Assembly: GCA_030673965.1 (NCBI GenBank) | Contig: JAUTCN010000022.1 | Coordinates: 57,087-121,086 of the forward strand | Direction of reading: 5' to 3' | DNA length: 64,000 nucleotides | DNA from: Fusobacterium sp. JB019 | GTDB lineage: Bacteria > Fusobacteriota > Fusobacteriia > Fusobacteriales > Fusobacteriaceae | Part shown: positions 8,392-16,794 of the stretch, one piece after another | Numbering within the stretch: the stretch's first letter is position 1 | How the letters are laid out: every line of letters begins with the position of its first letter | Notes under the pieces: model-generated | Told to the model about the DNA's origin: nothing | Database searches by the model: none | The model's input: only the letters and a program-made list of their open reading frames with translations | Made by a program: the position numbers and the translations under genes

Positions 8392-9240
8392 TTATTGCTT
8401 TTCTAATTCAAAACTTTTATTATAGATATCAAGTTTGTTATAAGGGATTTCGATATTATTTTCTCTAAACTTAATAATAACTTCCTCCATTAAATCAAAT
8501 CTAACTGTCCAATAATTAGGAGTAGAGGTCCAGACTCTAAATGTAAAATCTAGAGAGCTAGCATTATGTGACATAAGTCTAATTGTGTATCCTCTATTGT
8601 GTAATACTTTTTCATGACTATCAGCAATTTTTTTTAAAGTGTCTTTTACTAAATTGATATCAGCATCATAATTTACAGAAATTATTAAATCAATTCGTCT
8701 TTCAGGATTTCTTGAAAGATTAGTTAATGGAGAATTAGCCAAAGCTCCGTTTGGAATAATAATTTTTTTATTATCAATGGTTACAATTGTAGTGTAAAGA
8801 ATACGAATGCTATCAACTATTCCTGAACCAGAAGAGCTTTCGATATAATCACCCTTGTAAAAAGGTTTGAATAATAAAATTAAAATTCCACCAGCTAAAT
8901 TAGTTAAACTTCCTTGAAGCGCTAAACCTATTGCTATACCAGCAGTACCAAGTATAGTTATTAAAGAGGTTGCTCTAATTCCTATTCCCCCAATTAACAA
9001 GAAAAATATAAAAATATAAGTAATCATATGTAAGAGTGAAAGAGAAAAAGTTTTTAATAAAGGATCAACATTATGTTTTTCCATAAGAATATTACTGGTT
9101 TTATCAATTAAATTAACTATAGGTTTAGATAAAAAAAGGATTACTAAAATCCAAATAAGTTTAAGAGTAATGCCGGGAAGTTTTGTTCCCATACTAGCAA
9201 ATAAACTTTGAAAAAATATATCCAGATTTAAATTGTTCAT
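8392..9240 (-). CDS. Small-conductance mechanosensitive channel, MscS family
   Basis: Membrane-tension-gated channel that releases osmolytes on hypo-osmotic shock. The 282 residues have three N-terminal transmembrane helices. The pore helix and hinge are recognisable as GTAGIAIGLALQGSLTNLAGG near residue 95. The beta domain (PFYKGDYIE) and C-terminal alpha/beta domain follow. The length matches the short MscS core type. A ribosome-binding site (AGGAGGT on the minus strand) precedes the start. A strong hairpin separates it from the upstream trxA. Confidence 0.93.
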   Translation of the reverse strand: MNNLNLDIFFQSLFASMGTKLPGITLKLIWILVILFLSKPIVNLIDKTSNILMEKHNVDPLLKTFSLSLLHMITYIFIFFLLIGGIGIRATSLITILGTAGIAIGLALQGSLTNLAGGILILLFKPFYKGDYIESSSGSGIVDSIRILYTTIVTIDNKKIIIPNGALANSPLTNLSRNPERRIDLIISVNYDADINLVKDTLKKIADSHEKVLHNRGYTIRLMSHNASSLDFTFRVWTSTPNYWTVRFDLMEEVIIKFRENNIEIPYNKLDIYNKSFELEKQ

Positions 9241-9260
9241 AGATACCTCCTTAAAAGAAT

Positions 9261-9291
9261 AACAGAGATTAGAATTCTTCTAATCTCTGTT
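9261..9291 (-). terminator. Terminator between trxA and mscS
   Basis: A perfect 14-bp stem (9261-9274 with 9278-9291) around a TTC loop, followed on the minus strand by ATTCTTTT. It lies between the trxA stop and the mscS ribosome-binding site. mscS is therefore either read through at low level or has its own promoter overlapping this region. Confidence 0.85.
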
Positions 9292-9314
9292 ATTAAATCT
9301 TATTTAGTAAAAAA

Positions 9315-9623
9315 TTATTTAATTAACTCAGATATTTTACTTTCAGAAACTAGCCCAACAGATTTATTAATAATTTCTCCGTTTTTATAAATTATTAAAG
9401 TAGGAATACTCATTATTTCAAATTTACCAGCTAATTCAGCCTCTTCATCTACATTGATTTTACCTATTTTAATATTAGAATTTTTATTAACAAAAGATTC
9501 TAGTATAGGTCCTAGTGCTCTACAAGGTCCACACCAAGTAGCCCAAAAATCTAAAATAACAATATCATTAGATTTTAAAACTTCAGCTTCAAAATTATCT
9601 TTAGTTATATTTATGATTGACAT
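9315..9623 (-). CDS. trxA: Thioredoxin
   Basis: Cytoplasmic dithiol-disulfide oxidoreductase. The 102 residues show the active site WCGPC with Cys31 and Cys34, the cis-proline loop SIPTL near residue 75 and the normal thioredoxin-fold length. A minus-strand AGGAGG ribosome-binding site sits 7-12 bases before the ATG. It is the first gene of the minus-strand trxA-mscS pair and is closed by its own strong terminator. Confidence 0.97.
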   Translation of the reverse strand: MSIINITKDNFEAEVLKSNDIVILDFWATWCGPCRALGPILESFVNKNSNIKIGKINVDEEAELAGKFEIMSIPTLIIYKNGEIINKSVGLVSESKISELIK

Positions 9624-9798
9624 AGTTATAACCTCCTTAGAGTTTTAATTTATTATATATTAATATTATACAATAAAAATAAAGATATGTCATTAATATA
9701 ATATAAATTAAATTTAAACTTTTTTAAAAAATTTATCGTCATAATGGTGAAAATGAATAAAAGATGTTAATAGAAATTCTCCCCTTATCTCATAAAGG

Positions 9799-9826
9799 AA
9801 GAACGAGTGATGGTCGTTCTTTTTTT
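9799..9826 (+). terminator. Intrinsic terminator or attenuator upstream of the CoA-binding gene
   Basis: AAGAACGA (9799-9806) pairs with TCGTTCTT (9814-9821), followed by a long T run to 9826. No protein gene on this strand precedes it for hundreds of bases. It therefore ends either a short untranslated RNA or a leader transcript of the gene at 9855. A smaller CCTTAT/ATAAAGG hairpin (about 9784-9798) lies just before it. Confidence 0.8.
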
Positions 9827-9854
9827 ATTTTTTGGAGAGAAAAAGGAGGCAAAG

Positions 9855-10205
9855 ATGGATTTGAAAGAAACAATGAAAATGAAAAATTTTGTTGTTGTTG
9901 GAGATACTTTAAATGAAAGAAAATATGCATGTAAAATAAAAAAAGAATTACTAGCAGGAGGATATAAAGTTGCTTCCGTTGGAAAAGAATTAGAAAGTAT
10001 AAATGATGTTGGATTTGAGATAGATGTTTTAGATTTATGTATTAATCCTAGGGCTGGAATAAAATTATTAAAAGAAAATAAAAAAAAGTTTAAAAATATA
10101 GTTATTCAACCAGGAGCAGAAAGTAGAGAAATTTTAGAATATTTAAATAAAAATAATATCCCATATATAGAAAGTTGTTTGCTTGTAGGATTAAGAATAT
10201 ATTAA
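9855..10205 (+). CDS. CoA-binding domain protein (YccU-like)
   Basis: A 116-residue single-domain Rossmann-fold protein of the CoA_binding_2 type. Family markers are FVVVGDTLNERKYA near the N-terminus, then VDLC-type spacing (IDVLDLCINP), VIQPGAES and the closing ESCLLVG stretch. Its biological role is unknown. The start at ATG 9855 follows AAAGGAGGC at 9842-9850. A longer frame starting at 9807 would begin inside the terminator hairpin and is rejected. A possible attenuator sits immediately upstream, and a shared terminator lies downstream. Confidence 0.82.
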   Translation: MDLKETMKMKNFVVVGDTLNERKYACKIKKELLAGGYKVASVGKELESINDVGFEIDVLDLCINPRAGIKLLKENKKKFKNIVIQPGAESREILEYLNKNNIPYIESCLLVGLRIY

Positions 10206-10208
10206 AAG

Positions 10209-10261
10209 AGAAATAAAAAAAAGACATACTATATATAATAAGTTGTCTTTTTTTTATTTCT
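10209..10261. terminator. Bidirectional terminator between CoA-binding gene and rpmB
   Basis: An 18-bp perfect stem (10209-10226 with 10244-10261) with A-rich and T-rich flanks and a 17-base AT loop. It serves the plus-strand gene ending at 10205 and the minus-strand rpmB ending at 10282. Confidence 0.9.
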
Positions 10262-10281
10262 CATAAAATTTTAAAATAAAA

Positions 10282-10539
10282 TTATTTGCTTAAGAATTTT
10301 TGAATTCTAGGGCTTAAATTATTTTTATTTGCTTTTAATATTTGCATAGTTTCAACTTCAGTAGCTGATTTTAAAGTTTTTAAAACTTTAGTACAAACTT
10401 TAACTTTAAGAGATTTTCCATTAACAGTTATTACAACTGGTTGAAGATTTGGTTTCCATACTCTGTTAGTTGCTCTATGAGAGTGAGAAACTTGGTGTCC
10501 GAAAGTCATTCCTTTACCACTAACTTCACATCTTTTCAT
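10282..10539 (-). CDS. rpmB: 50S ribosomal protein L28
   Basis: Large-subunit protein. The 85 residues start [20 protein letters not shown], contain the basic RVWKPNLQ segment and end in the RIQKFLSK tail typical of L28. The start at 10539 is chosen because the canonical N-terminus begins there, behind an AAGGGGGTG ribosome-binding site. A 10-residue upstream extension is rejected. It is monocistronic, with its own promoter at 10573-10601. Confidence 0.97.
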   Translation of the reverse strand: MKRCEVSGKGMTFGHQVSHSHRATNRVWKPNLQPVVITVNGKSLKVKVCTKVLKTLKSATEVETMQILKANKNNLSPRIQKFLSK

Positions 10540-10572
10540 TGTAGCACCCCCTTTTAAACAATATTGCAAGAT

Positions 10573-10601
10573 ATTATATCACTATATTGATATAATATCA
10601 A
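10573..10601 (-). promoter_or_regulatory. Promoter of rpmB
   Basis: On the minus strand, TTGATA (10601-10596) and TATAAT (10578-10573) are separated by 17 bases. This is a strong sigma-70-type promoter placed about 35 bases before the rpmB start. Confidence 0.85.
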
Positions 10602-10651
10602 GAAAATTTTAGAGAAAACTATTCTATAAAGTTTAATTGTGAATGCACTTA

Positions 10652-10660
10652 TGGTATAAT
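10652..10660 (+). promoter_or_regulatory. Extended -10 promoter of mutS2
   Basis: TGGTATAAT is a perfect extended -10 element (TGnTATAAT). The -35 is weak (TTTAAT-like at 10632-10637). Its position shows that mutS2 must start downstream of 10660. Confidence 0.7.
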
Positions 10661-10693
10661 ATCAATGAGAAAAAGAGAAAGAAGGAGAAAAAA

Positions 10694-13033
10694 TTGAATA
10701 CACATAGTTATGATGTTTTAGAATTTAATAAATTAAAAAATGTTTTAAGTGAATATATGGTAACGGAAAGTTCTAAGAATAAATCTAAGAATTTATCAAT
10801 ATACAAAGAAGTTAACTTATTAAGGAAAGATTTTAATATTTTAAAAGATTTTATAGATTTTTCAAAGTATGATGGAGGAATTGAATTGTCAGGATTGACT
10901 GATATAACAAATCTTTTAAAAAAATGTGAATTAATTGGAATGTTTTTTGAACCAGATGAGTTATTTTTTATTAATCAAAATTTAAGATTATTTAGATTAT
11001 TTAAGAATAAATTAGAAGAATTAGATAAATATAAAGAATTAAGAAATAAATATTCCAAGATAGAAACACTAAAATATATAGAAGATATTATTAATAAAAC
11101 TATTGATAATGAAAAAAATATAAAAGATGAGGCTTCTCTAGATTTAAGAGATTTAAGATCTCATAAAAAATTATTATCTTCTAATATAAAAAGAAAATTT
11201 GAAGATATGTTTTCAAATGATAATTTATCAAAGGCAATTCAGGAAAAAATAATAACAGTTCGTGATGGAAGAAATGTAATTCCGATAAAAACAGATTTTA
11301 AAGGATTAATTAAAGGGATAGAACATGACAGATCTTCAAGTGGTCAGACAGTATTTATAGAACCTTTAGCTGTAGTTTCTTTGAATAATAAGATGAGGGA
11401 ATTAGAAGCTAGAGAAAGAGAAGAAATAAGAAAAATATTATTAAGGTTAACTGATCAAGTTAGAATGAATATTGACACTATTTCTAAGGTTTCTGAAGTT
11501 TGTTTAGAATTGGACTTTCTTAATGGAAAATCAAAATTTTCTATTGACTTAGAATGCAATATTCCTGAAATTAACACAAGAGAACAATTAAATATAATAA
11601 GTGGAAGACATCCTTTTATACCAAAAGATAAGGTTGTTCCTCTTACTTTTGAAATAGGAAAAAAATATAATACTTTATTAATAACAGGTCCAAATACAGG
11701 AGGTAAAACAGTAGCTTTAAAAGTTGCGGGATTACTTACTTTGATGGCTTTATCAGGAATCCCAATTCCAGCAAGTCCGGATTCAAGTGTTGGATTTTTT
11801 GAGAATGTTTATGCGGATATAGGTGATGAGCAAAGTATAGAACAGTCATTGTCATCTTTTTCAGCTCACTTAACAAATGTTCAGAAAATATTGTCAGGTG
11901 TTTCTAAAAATAGTTTAGTTTTGTTAGATGAATTAGGTTCAGGAACAGATCCAGTTGAGGGGTCAGCTTTTGCAATGGCAGTAATAGATTATTTAAAAGA
12001 TAAGAAATCAAAATCAATTATAACTACTCACTATAGTGAAGTAAAAGCTTATGGTTATAATGAAGAAGAAATTGAAACAGCTTCAATGGAATTTAATTCT
12101 CAAACATTATCTCCTACATATAAATTATTGATAGGAATTCCAGGGGAGAGTAATGCTTTAACTATAGCAAGAAGGTTAGGAGTTTCAGAAGAAGTTATAA
12201 ATAAAGCAGAATCTTATATAAGTGATGAGAATAAAAAAGTAGAAAAAATGATTAGTAATATAAAAACTAAATCAGAAGAACTTGAAATTATGCAAGTAGA
12301 AGTAGATAGGCTAAAAAGAAAAGCTTTGGCTGATAAACAAGAGTATGAAGAAAAGCTAAGAAAATTAGAAATTGAAAAAAATAAAATATTAAAAGAAGCT
12401 TATGAAAAAGCTGATAATATGATGAAAGAAATGCAAAATAAAGCAGCAGCTTTAGTTAAAAAAATTCAATCAGAAGAAGCAAAAAAAATAGATGCAAAAA
12501 ATGTTCAAAAAAGTTTAAATATGCTTAGAAGTTCTTTAAAAGATGATAAAAAGAAAAATGTAGAAATAAAACCTAAAATAGCTAGAAAAATAGATATAAA
12601 AGAAGGAGAGAAAGTTTTTGTTAAAAGTTTAAAACAATATGCAGATATTTTAAAAATAAATAAAGTTAAAGAAACAGTATTTATTCAAGCTGGAATATTA
12701 AAATTAGAAGTTTCCCTAGATGATGTTAGTAAAATTATAAGTAAAAAGAAAAAAACATATACTTCTGTGATATCTCATAATAAATCTATGGTAAAATCTA
12801 AAATTGATTTAAGAGGTAAAATGGTTGAAGAATCAGTATATGACTTAGAATCTTATTTTGATACTGCTATGTTAAATGGATATAAGGAAGTTCAAGTTAT
12901 CACAGGAAACGGTACAGGAGCTCTAAGAAAAGGAGTTGTTTCTTATCTTAAAGAATGTAGATATGTTAAAGAATTTAGATTTGGAGGACAAGGAGAAGGT
13001 GGTGTTGGTTGCATAGTAGTAACTCTGAAATAG
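10694..13033 (+). CDS. mutS2: Endonuclease MutS2 / ribosome-collision protein (UUG start)
   Basis: MutS2 ATPase with a nuclease tail, tied to suppression of recombination and, in Bacillus, to splitting collided ribosomes. The 779 residues include the core and lever region and Walker A GPNTGGKT near residue 335. The Walker B and signature region is LLDELGSGTDP, and a coiled coil rich in K and E covers roughly 510-630. The C-terminal Smr domain has DLRG near residue 715 and TGNGTGALR near 745. TTG 10694 is chosen because it follows GAAGGAGA and gives the NTHSYDVLEFNKL N-terminus. Upstream ATG-like starts precede the promoter. It overlaps ispD by 25 bases. Confidence 0.94.
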   Translation: MNTHSYDVLEFNKLKNVLSEYMVTESSKNKSKNLSIYKEVNLLRKDFNILKDFIDFSKYDGGIELSGLTDITNLLKKCELIGMFFEPDELFFINQNLRLFRLFKNKLEELDKYKELRNKYSKIETLKYIEDIINKTIDNEKNIKDEASLDLRDLRSHKKLLSSNIKRKFEDMFSNDNLSKAIQEKIITVRDGRNVIPIKTDFKGLIKGIEHDRSSSGQTVFIEPLAVVSLNNKMRELEAREREEIRKILLRLTDQVRMNIDTISKVSEVCLELDFLNGKSKFSIDLECNIPEINTREQLNIISGRHPFIPKDKVVPLTFEIGKKYNTLLITGPNTGGKTVALKVAGLLTLMALSGIPIPASPDSSVGFFENVYADIGDEQSIEQSLSSFSAHLTNVQKILSGVSKNSLVLLDELGSGTDPVEGSAFAMAVIDYLKDKKSKSIITTHYSEVKAYGYNEEEIETASMEFNSQTLSPTYKLLIGIPGESNALTIARRLGVSEEVINKAESYISDENKKVEKMISNIKTKSEELEIMQVEVDRLKRKALADKQEYEEKLRKLEIEKNKILKEAYEKADNMMKEMQNKAAALVKKIQSEEAKKIDAKNVQKSLNMLRSSLKDDKKKNVEIKPKIARKIDIKEGEKVFVKSLKQYADILKINKVKETVFIQAGILKLEVSLDDVSKIISKKKKTYTSVISHNKSMVKSKIDLRGKMVEESVYDLESYFDTAMLNGYKEVQVITGNGTGALRKGVVSYLKECRYVKEFRFGGQGEGGVGCIVVTLK

Positions 13034-13704
13034 AATGTACTTTAATAGTTGCAGCAGCAGGGCAAGGAAAAAGAATGGGGCTTTCTTTCCCTAAACAGTT
13101 TTTGAAATATAAAGATAAACCTTTGTTTATAAATGTTTTAGAAGTGGGAGAAAAATCAAATTTAGTGAAAAATATAATTGTTGTTACAAAAGAAGATTTA
13201 ATAGATGAAGTTTCTAATTTATGTGAAATGTATAAATTGAAAAAGGTTAAAGCTATTATAAAAGGTGGAAAAGAAAGGCAAGAATCTATTTATAATGCAT
13301 TAAAATATTGTTCGAAGGATTCAATAATTGCCATACAAGATGGAGTAAGACCTTTTTTCAAAGAGGAATATTTAGAAAAAACTATAAGAGAATTAAAAAA
13401 TAATCAAAAATTATCAGGGGCAATTATTGGAGTACCAGTTAAAGACACTGTTAAACAGTTGAAAAAAGATAAATTAATAGAAAGAACTCCTGAGAGGTCA
13501 ACCTTATATTTAGCTCAAACTCCTCAAGTTTTTAGAGGAAGAATATTAAAAGAAGCTTATGAAAAAGCTTTGAATGATAATTTTTTAGGAACAGATGATT
13601 CTTCTTTAGTTGAAAAATATTATGGAAATGTAAAAATAATAGAAGGTGATTATTCCAATATAAAGATAACAACAATAGAAGATTTAAGATTTTTAGAATT
13701 ATAA
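13009..13704 (+). CDS. ispD: 2-C-methyl-D-erythritol 4-phosphate cytidylyltransferase (UUG start)
   Basis: Transfers CMP to methylerythritol phosphate in the non-mevalonate isoprenoid pathway. The 231 residues carry the nucleotidyltransferase signature AAAGQGKRMG near the N-terminus, the PKQF loop, QDGVRPF near residue 110 and the late TDDSSLVE motif. The start TTG 13009 lies inside the end of mutS2. No in-frame ATG exists before the conserved core; the ATG at 13035 is in another frame. Translational coupling to mutS2 is likely. Confidence 0.95.
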   Translation: MHSSNSEIECTLIVAAAGQGKRMGLSFPKQFLKYKDKPLFINVLEVGEKSNLVKNIIVVTKEDLIDEVSNLCEMYKLKKVKAIIKGGKERQESIYNALKYCSKDSIIAIQDGVRPFFKEEYLEKTIRELKNNQKLSGAIIGVPVKDTVKQLKKDKLIERTPERSTLYLAQTPQVFRGRILKEAYEKALNDNFLGTDDSSLVEKYYGNVKIIEGDYSNIKITTIEDLRFLEL

Positions 13705-13714
13705 AATATTGAAA

Positions 13715-13743
13715 TTTACTTTGACATTTAAAGGGTGTATAAT
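13715..13743 (+). promoter_or_regulatory. Promoter before the 13780 gene
   Basis: TATAAT at 13738-13743 has TTTACT (13715-13720) 17 bases upstream. A perfect TTGACA at 13721-13726 is only 11 bases from the -10, too close to be the -35 for it. Transcription would start about 30 bases before the gene. Confidence 0.6.
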
Positions 13744-13779
13744 AAAAAGAACTGAAAAATTATAGATATAGGAGGATAA

Positions 13780-15000
13780 ATGAAAAAAGTTATAAGTTTG
13801 ATAATTTCTCTTTTAGTGACATTATTAGTTATAATAATAGGATTTGAATTTTATTATAAAGATTCTATAGAAAGTTTTATAACTGACAAGTCAACTATTA
13901 TTTATTGTAATAAAAATATCAACAAAAAAAGTTTATCTAAATTAGAAGATATATTTGAAATAAATATAGAGAATGAAAATGAAATAATAAAAAATATAAA
14001 AGATTTATGCTTTGTATCTCAAAGTAAAATATATGAAAAAAATAAAAATGGAGTTTTAATTATAGATTTAGGAAAATATTATCCAATTGCAATTTTAGAA
14101 ATAAATGATTATTTTAACGAGGGAAAAAACGGATATTATGTTCTAAAGGATGAGAATAGAAAATATATAGAAAAATTTATTAATCATAGAGATGAAGTTT
14201 ATCTTAAAAATTATAAAGGACTATTTATAATAGGAAAAGATGAAAATGAAATAGAAAAAGCTATAAAATCATCTTCTAAAAACAATAATAAATTAAAAAG
14301 AATAATAGAGGAAAAATTAGATAATAAATTAGGAACTTTAATAATAAATCAAGGAAGAGAAAGATATTTAGGAATGGATATGTTAGTTTTTTCTGGTAAT
14401 TTAAAAGATGAGAACACAATAAAATTAGATGGGGAAATTTATGGAGAACAAAGTTTTTTGAAATTGTTAAAACCGCAACCTAAAAAAAGAAAGTTATTAA
14501 ATTATTTGGAGAATGACAAAGTTTATCTTTCAGCTAAAAATATAGATAAATTAGATACTTTTATTTTTAGAATGCTCTCAATTAGATTATCAAATTTTAC
14601 TATTGCAGAATTAGTTCAAGAATTTTTTATTTTAGAAGGAAAAGATTTATTTTCAATGCTTAATGGAGAAGTAATTATAGATACTAAAAATGGAAACTAT
14701 TTATTTGGACTTAAGACTTTAGAAAGCAGTAAGGAAATCTCTTTGTTTTTAGAAAAATTACAAAATATTTCTATAAAAAGAGATTTATTAGGAAATGATT
14801 ATTTATTAATTGGTGAAGATAGTTTTGAGTATAAAACAGAAAATTGGATTATGAAAGAAAATCAAATTGCAATGGGGCAATTTAAATATAAATATATGAA
14901 TATAGATTGCAAAGGATATATAGAAAAAAATAAATTAAGAATAAAAGCTGAAATAAAAATAGATAAAAATAGGGAGGAAAAAAATGATAAGAATCTATAA
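13780..15000 (+). CDS. Membrane-anchored protein of unknown function
   Basis: I do not recognise this 406-residue protein. Residues 5-26 form a single hydrophobic segment (ISLIISLLVTLLVIIIGF), so it is probably an inner-membrane protein with a large domain outside the cytoplasm. The rest alternates short hydrophobic strands and lysine-rich loops without cysteine clusters or obvious catalytic motifs. It weakly recalls DUF3352-type extracytoplasmic proteins. AGGAGG precedes the ATG. The gene overlaps cysS by 17 bases and heads the cysS-mrnC-mreB-holB operon. Envelope biogenesis is only a guess from the mreB neighbourhood. Confidence 0.7.
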   Translation: MKKVISLIISLLVTLLVIIIGFEFYYKDSIESFITDKSTIIYCNKNINKKSLSKLEDIFEINIENENEIIKNIKDLCFVSQSKIYEKNKNGVLIIDLGKYYPIAILEINDYFNEGKNGYYVLKDENRKYIEKFINHRDEVYLKNYKGLFIIGKDENEIEKAIKSSSKNNNKLKRIIEEKLDNKLGTLIINQGRERYLGMDMLVFSGNLKDENTIKLDGEIYGEQSFLKLLKPQPKKRKLLNYLENDKVYLSAKNIDKLDTFIFRMLSIRLSNFTIAELVQEFFILEGKDLFSMLNGEVIIDTKNGNYLFGLKTLESSKEISLFLEKLQNISIKRDLLGNDYLLIGEDSFEYKTENWIMKENQIAMGQFKYKYMNIDCKGYIEKNKLRIKAEIKIDKNREEKNDKNL

Positions 15001-16411
15001 CACAATGACAAGAAGTTTAGAAGAATTTAAACCAATAAAAGAAAATCAAGTGTCTATGTATGTTTGTGGACCAACAGTTTATAATTGTATTCATATTGGA
15101 AATGCACGTCCAGCTATAGTTTTTGATACTGTGAGAAGATATTTAGAATATAGAGGTTATAAAGTTAATTATGTTTCTAATTTTACAGATGTAGATGATA
15201 AAATAATAAAAAAAGCTAATGAAGAAGGTGTTTCTTGTGAAGAAATTGCTCATAAATATATTAATGCTTATTTTGAAGATACAAAAAAAGTTAATTTAAA
15301 AGAAGAAGGAATGCAAAGACCTAAGGCAACAGACTATATAGAAGAAATGCAAGAGCTTATTAAAAATCTAATTGAAAAAGGTTATGCTTATGAATCAAAA
15401 GGGGATGTTTACTTTCAAGTTGATAAAAATAAAGGAAAATATGGATGCTTATCTCATCAAGAAATAGATAATTTAAGAGCGGGAGCTCGTGTGGAGGTTA
15501 GTAATATAAAAAAATCACCTTTAGACTTTGCATTATGGAAAAAAGCAAAAGAAGGAGAGCCTAGTTGGGATTCTCCTTGGGGAAAAGGTAGACCAGGATG
15601 GCATATAGAATGTTCAGCTATGTCTGGAAAATTATTAGGAAAAGATTTTGATATTCACGGTGGTGGACAGGATCTTATTTTTCCTCATCATGAAAATGAG
15701 ATAGCACAATCGACTTGTGGATCAGGTGGAAATTATGCTAGATATTGGATGCATAATGGATACATAAATGTTGATGGAGAAAAAATGTCAAAGTCATTAG
15801 GAAACTTTTTTCTTTTAAGAGAAGTTTTAGAACATTACGAAGGAAGAGTTATTAGATTTTTTGTTTTAGGAGCTCAATATAGAAAAACTATTGATTTTTC
15901 AGATAACGAATTACAACAAAGTAAAACTGGATTAGAAAGAATTGATAATGCTATATTAAGAATAAAAGAAAAAGTTAAAGATGGATTTATAGAAGATGGA
16001 GATGATTTATCATCTTTAAAATCAGATGTAGAAAATGCTAAAGAAAGATTTATAGCTGCAATGGATGAAGATTTTAATACAGCTCAAGGAATTGGTGTAA
16101 TATTTGAACTGGTAAAAAAAATAAATAAATATGCTGAAGTAGAAAAATTATCTCAACAGGGAATAAAAAATCTTGAAATGGCAGATACTTTTATAACTTA
16201 TATAATGGAAGAAGTATTAGGAGTGTTATTAAAGAAAAATGAAGAAAATTTAGGAAATTTAACATCTGAATTAGTTGAATTTTTGTTAGAATTAAGAAGA
16301 AAAGCAAGAGTAGAAAAAAACTGGGCATTATCTGATGAAATAAGAAATAGACTTTTAGAAATGGGAATCAAAATAAAAGATGGAAAGGATAAAACAACAT
16401 GGTCTCTATAG
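14984..16411 (+). CDS. cysS: Cysteinyl-tRNA synthetase
   Basis: Class I aminoacyl-tRNA synthetase that charges tRNA-Cys. The 475 residues show the HIGH-type motif HIGN near residue 30 and zinc ligands that include Cys27 (CGPTVYNC) and the GWHIECSAMS region near 205-215. HGGGQDLIFPHHENE lies near 230 and KMSKS near 266. Length and order are standard. It starts at ATG 14984 behind AGGGAGG inside the preceding gene and overlaps mrnC by 13 bases. This matches the cysS-mrnC order seen in Firmicutes. Confidence 0.98.
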   Translation: MIRIYNTMTRSLEEFKPIKENQVSMYVCGPTVYNCIHIGNARPAIVFDTVRRYLEYRGYKVNYVSNFTDVDDKIIKKANEEGVSCEEIAHKYINAYFEDTKKVNLKEEGMQRPKATDYIEEMQELIKNLIEKGYAYESKGDVYFQVDKNKGKYGCLSHQEIDNLRAGARVEVSNIKKSPLDFALWKKAKEGEPSWDSPWGKGRPGWHIECSAMSGKLLGKDFDIHGGGQDLIFPHHENEIAQSTCGSGGNYARYWMHNGYINVDGEKMSKSLGNFFLLREVLEHYEGRVIRFFVLGAQYRKTIDFSDNELQQSKTGLERIDNAILRIKEKVKDGFIEDGDDLSSLKSDVENAKERFIAAMDEDFNTAQGIGVIFELVKKINKYAEVEKLSQQGIKNLEMADTFITYIMEEVLGVLLKKNEENLGNLTSELVEFLLELRRKARVEKNWALSDEIRNRLLEMGIKIKDGKDKTTWSL

Positions 16412-16794
16412 ATTTAAGAGAAAAAAGTGGGGTAGTATTAGCCTATTTAGGAGATTCCATATGGGAAGTTAATGTTAGAGAATATTTTTTTATGAAAGGC
16501 TATAATTTAAGACATATGAATAATGAAGTAGTAAAGTATGTTAATGCAAAAGCCCAAAGTAAAATATTAAATAAGATATTAAAAGATGTAGATGAAAAAT
16601 ATAAACAACTTATAAATAGATCAAAAAATGGAAGGATAAAATCTTTTCCAAAAACTTGTACTCCTCAAGAGTATAGAGAAGCAACAGCATTTGAAGCATA
16701 TATTGCAGCTTTATATTTAGATGGTAATATTGATGAAATAAGAAATATAGTGAAATTAAATATAGACTTGGAGGGAAAAGATGGGATTATTTAA
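16399..16794 (+). CDS. mrnC: Mini-ribonuclease III (23S rRNA maturation)
   Basis: RNase III-fold nuclease that lacks the double-strand RNA-binding domain and trims 23S rRNA precursor. The 131 residues include the catalytic helix LAYLGDSIWEVNVR (near residues 14-27) and the distal EYREATAFEAYIAALYL helix (near 95-110), both carrying the expected acidic residues. The cysS-mrnC arrangement is conserved elsewhere. It overlaps both neighbours (13 and 14 bases), implying translational coupling. Confidence 0.95.
   Translation: MVSIDLREKSGVVLAYLGDSIWEVNVREYFFMKGYNLRHMNNEVVKYVNAKAQSKILNKILKDVDEKYKQLINRSKNGRIKSFPKTCTPQEYREATAFEAYIAALYLDGNIDEIRNIVKLNIDLEGKDGII

Noticed and set aside
9807..9854. N-terminal extension of the CoA-binding protein
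   Set aside because: Its start lies in the loop of a strong terminator, and ATG 9855 has a far better ribosome-binding site.
13721..13743. Perfect TTGACA at 13721 as the -35 for TATAAT 13738
   Set aside because: Spacing is only 11 bases; TTTACT at 13715 gives 17 and is more likely.
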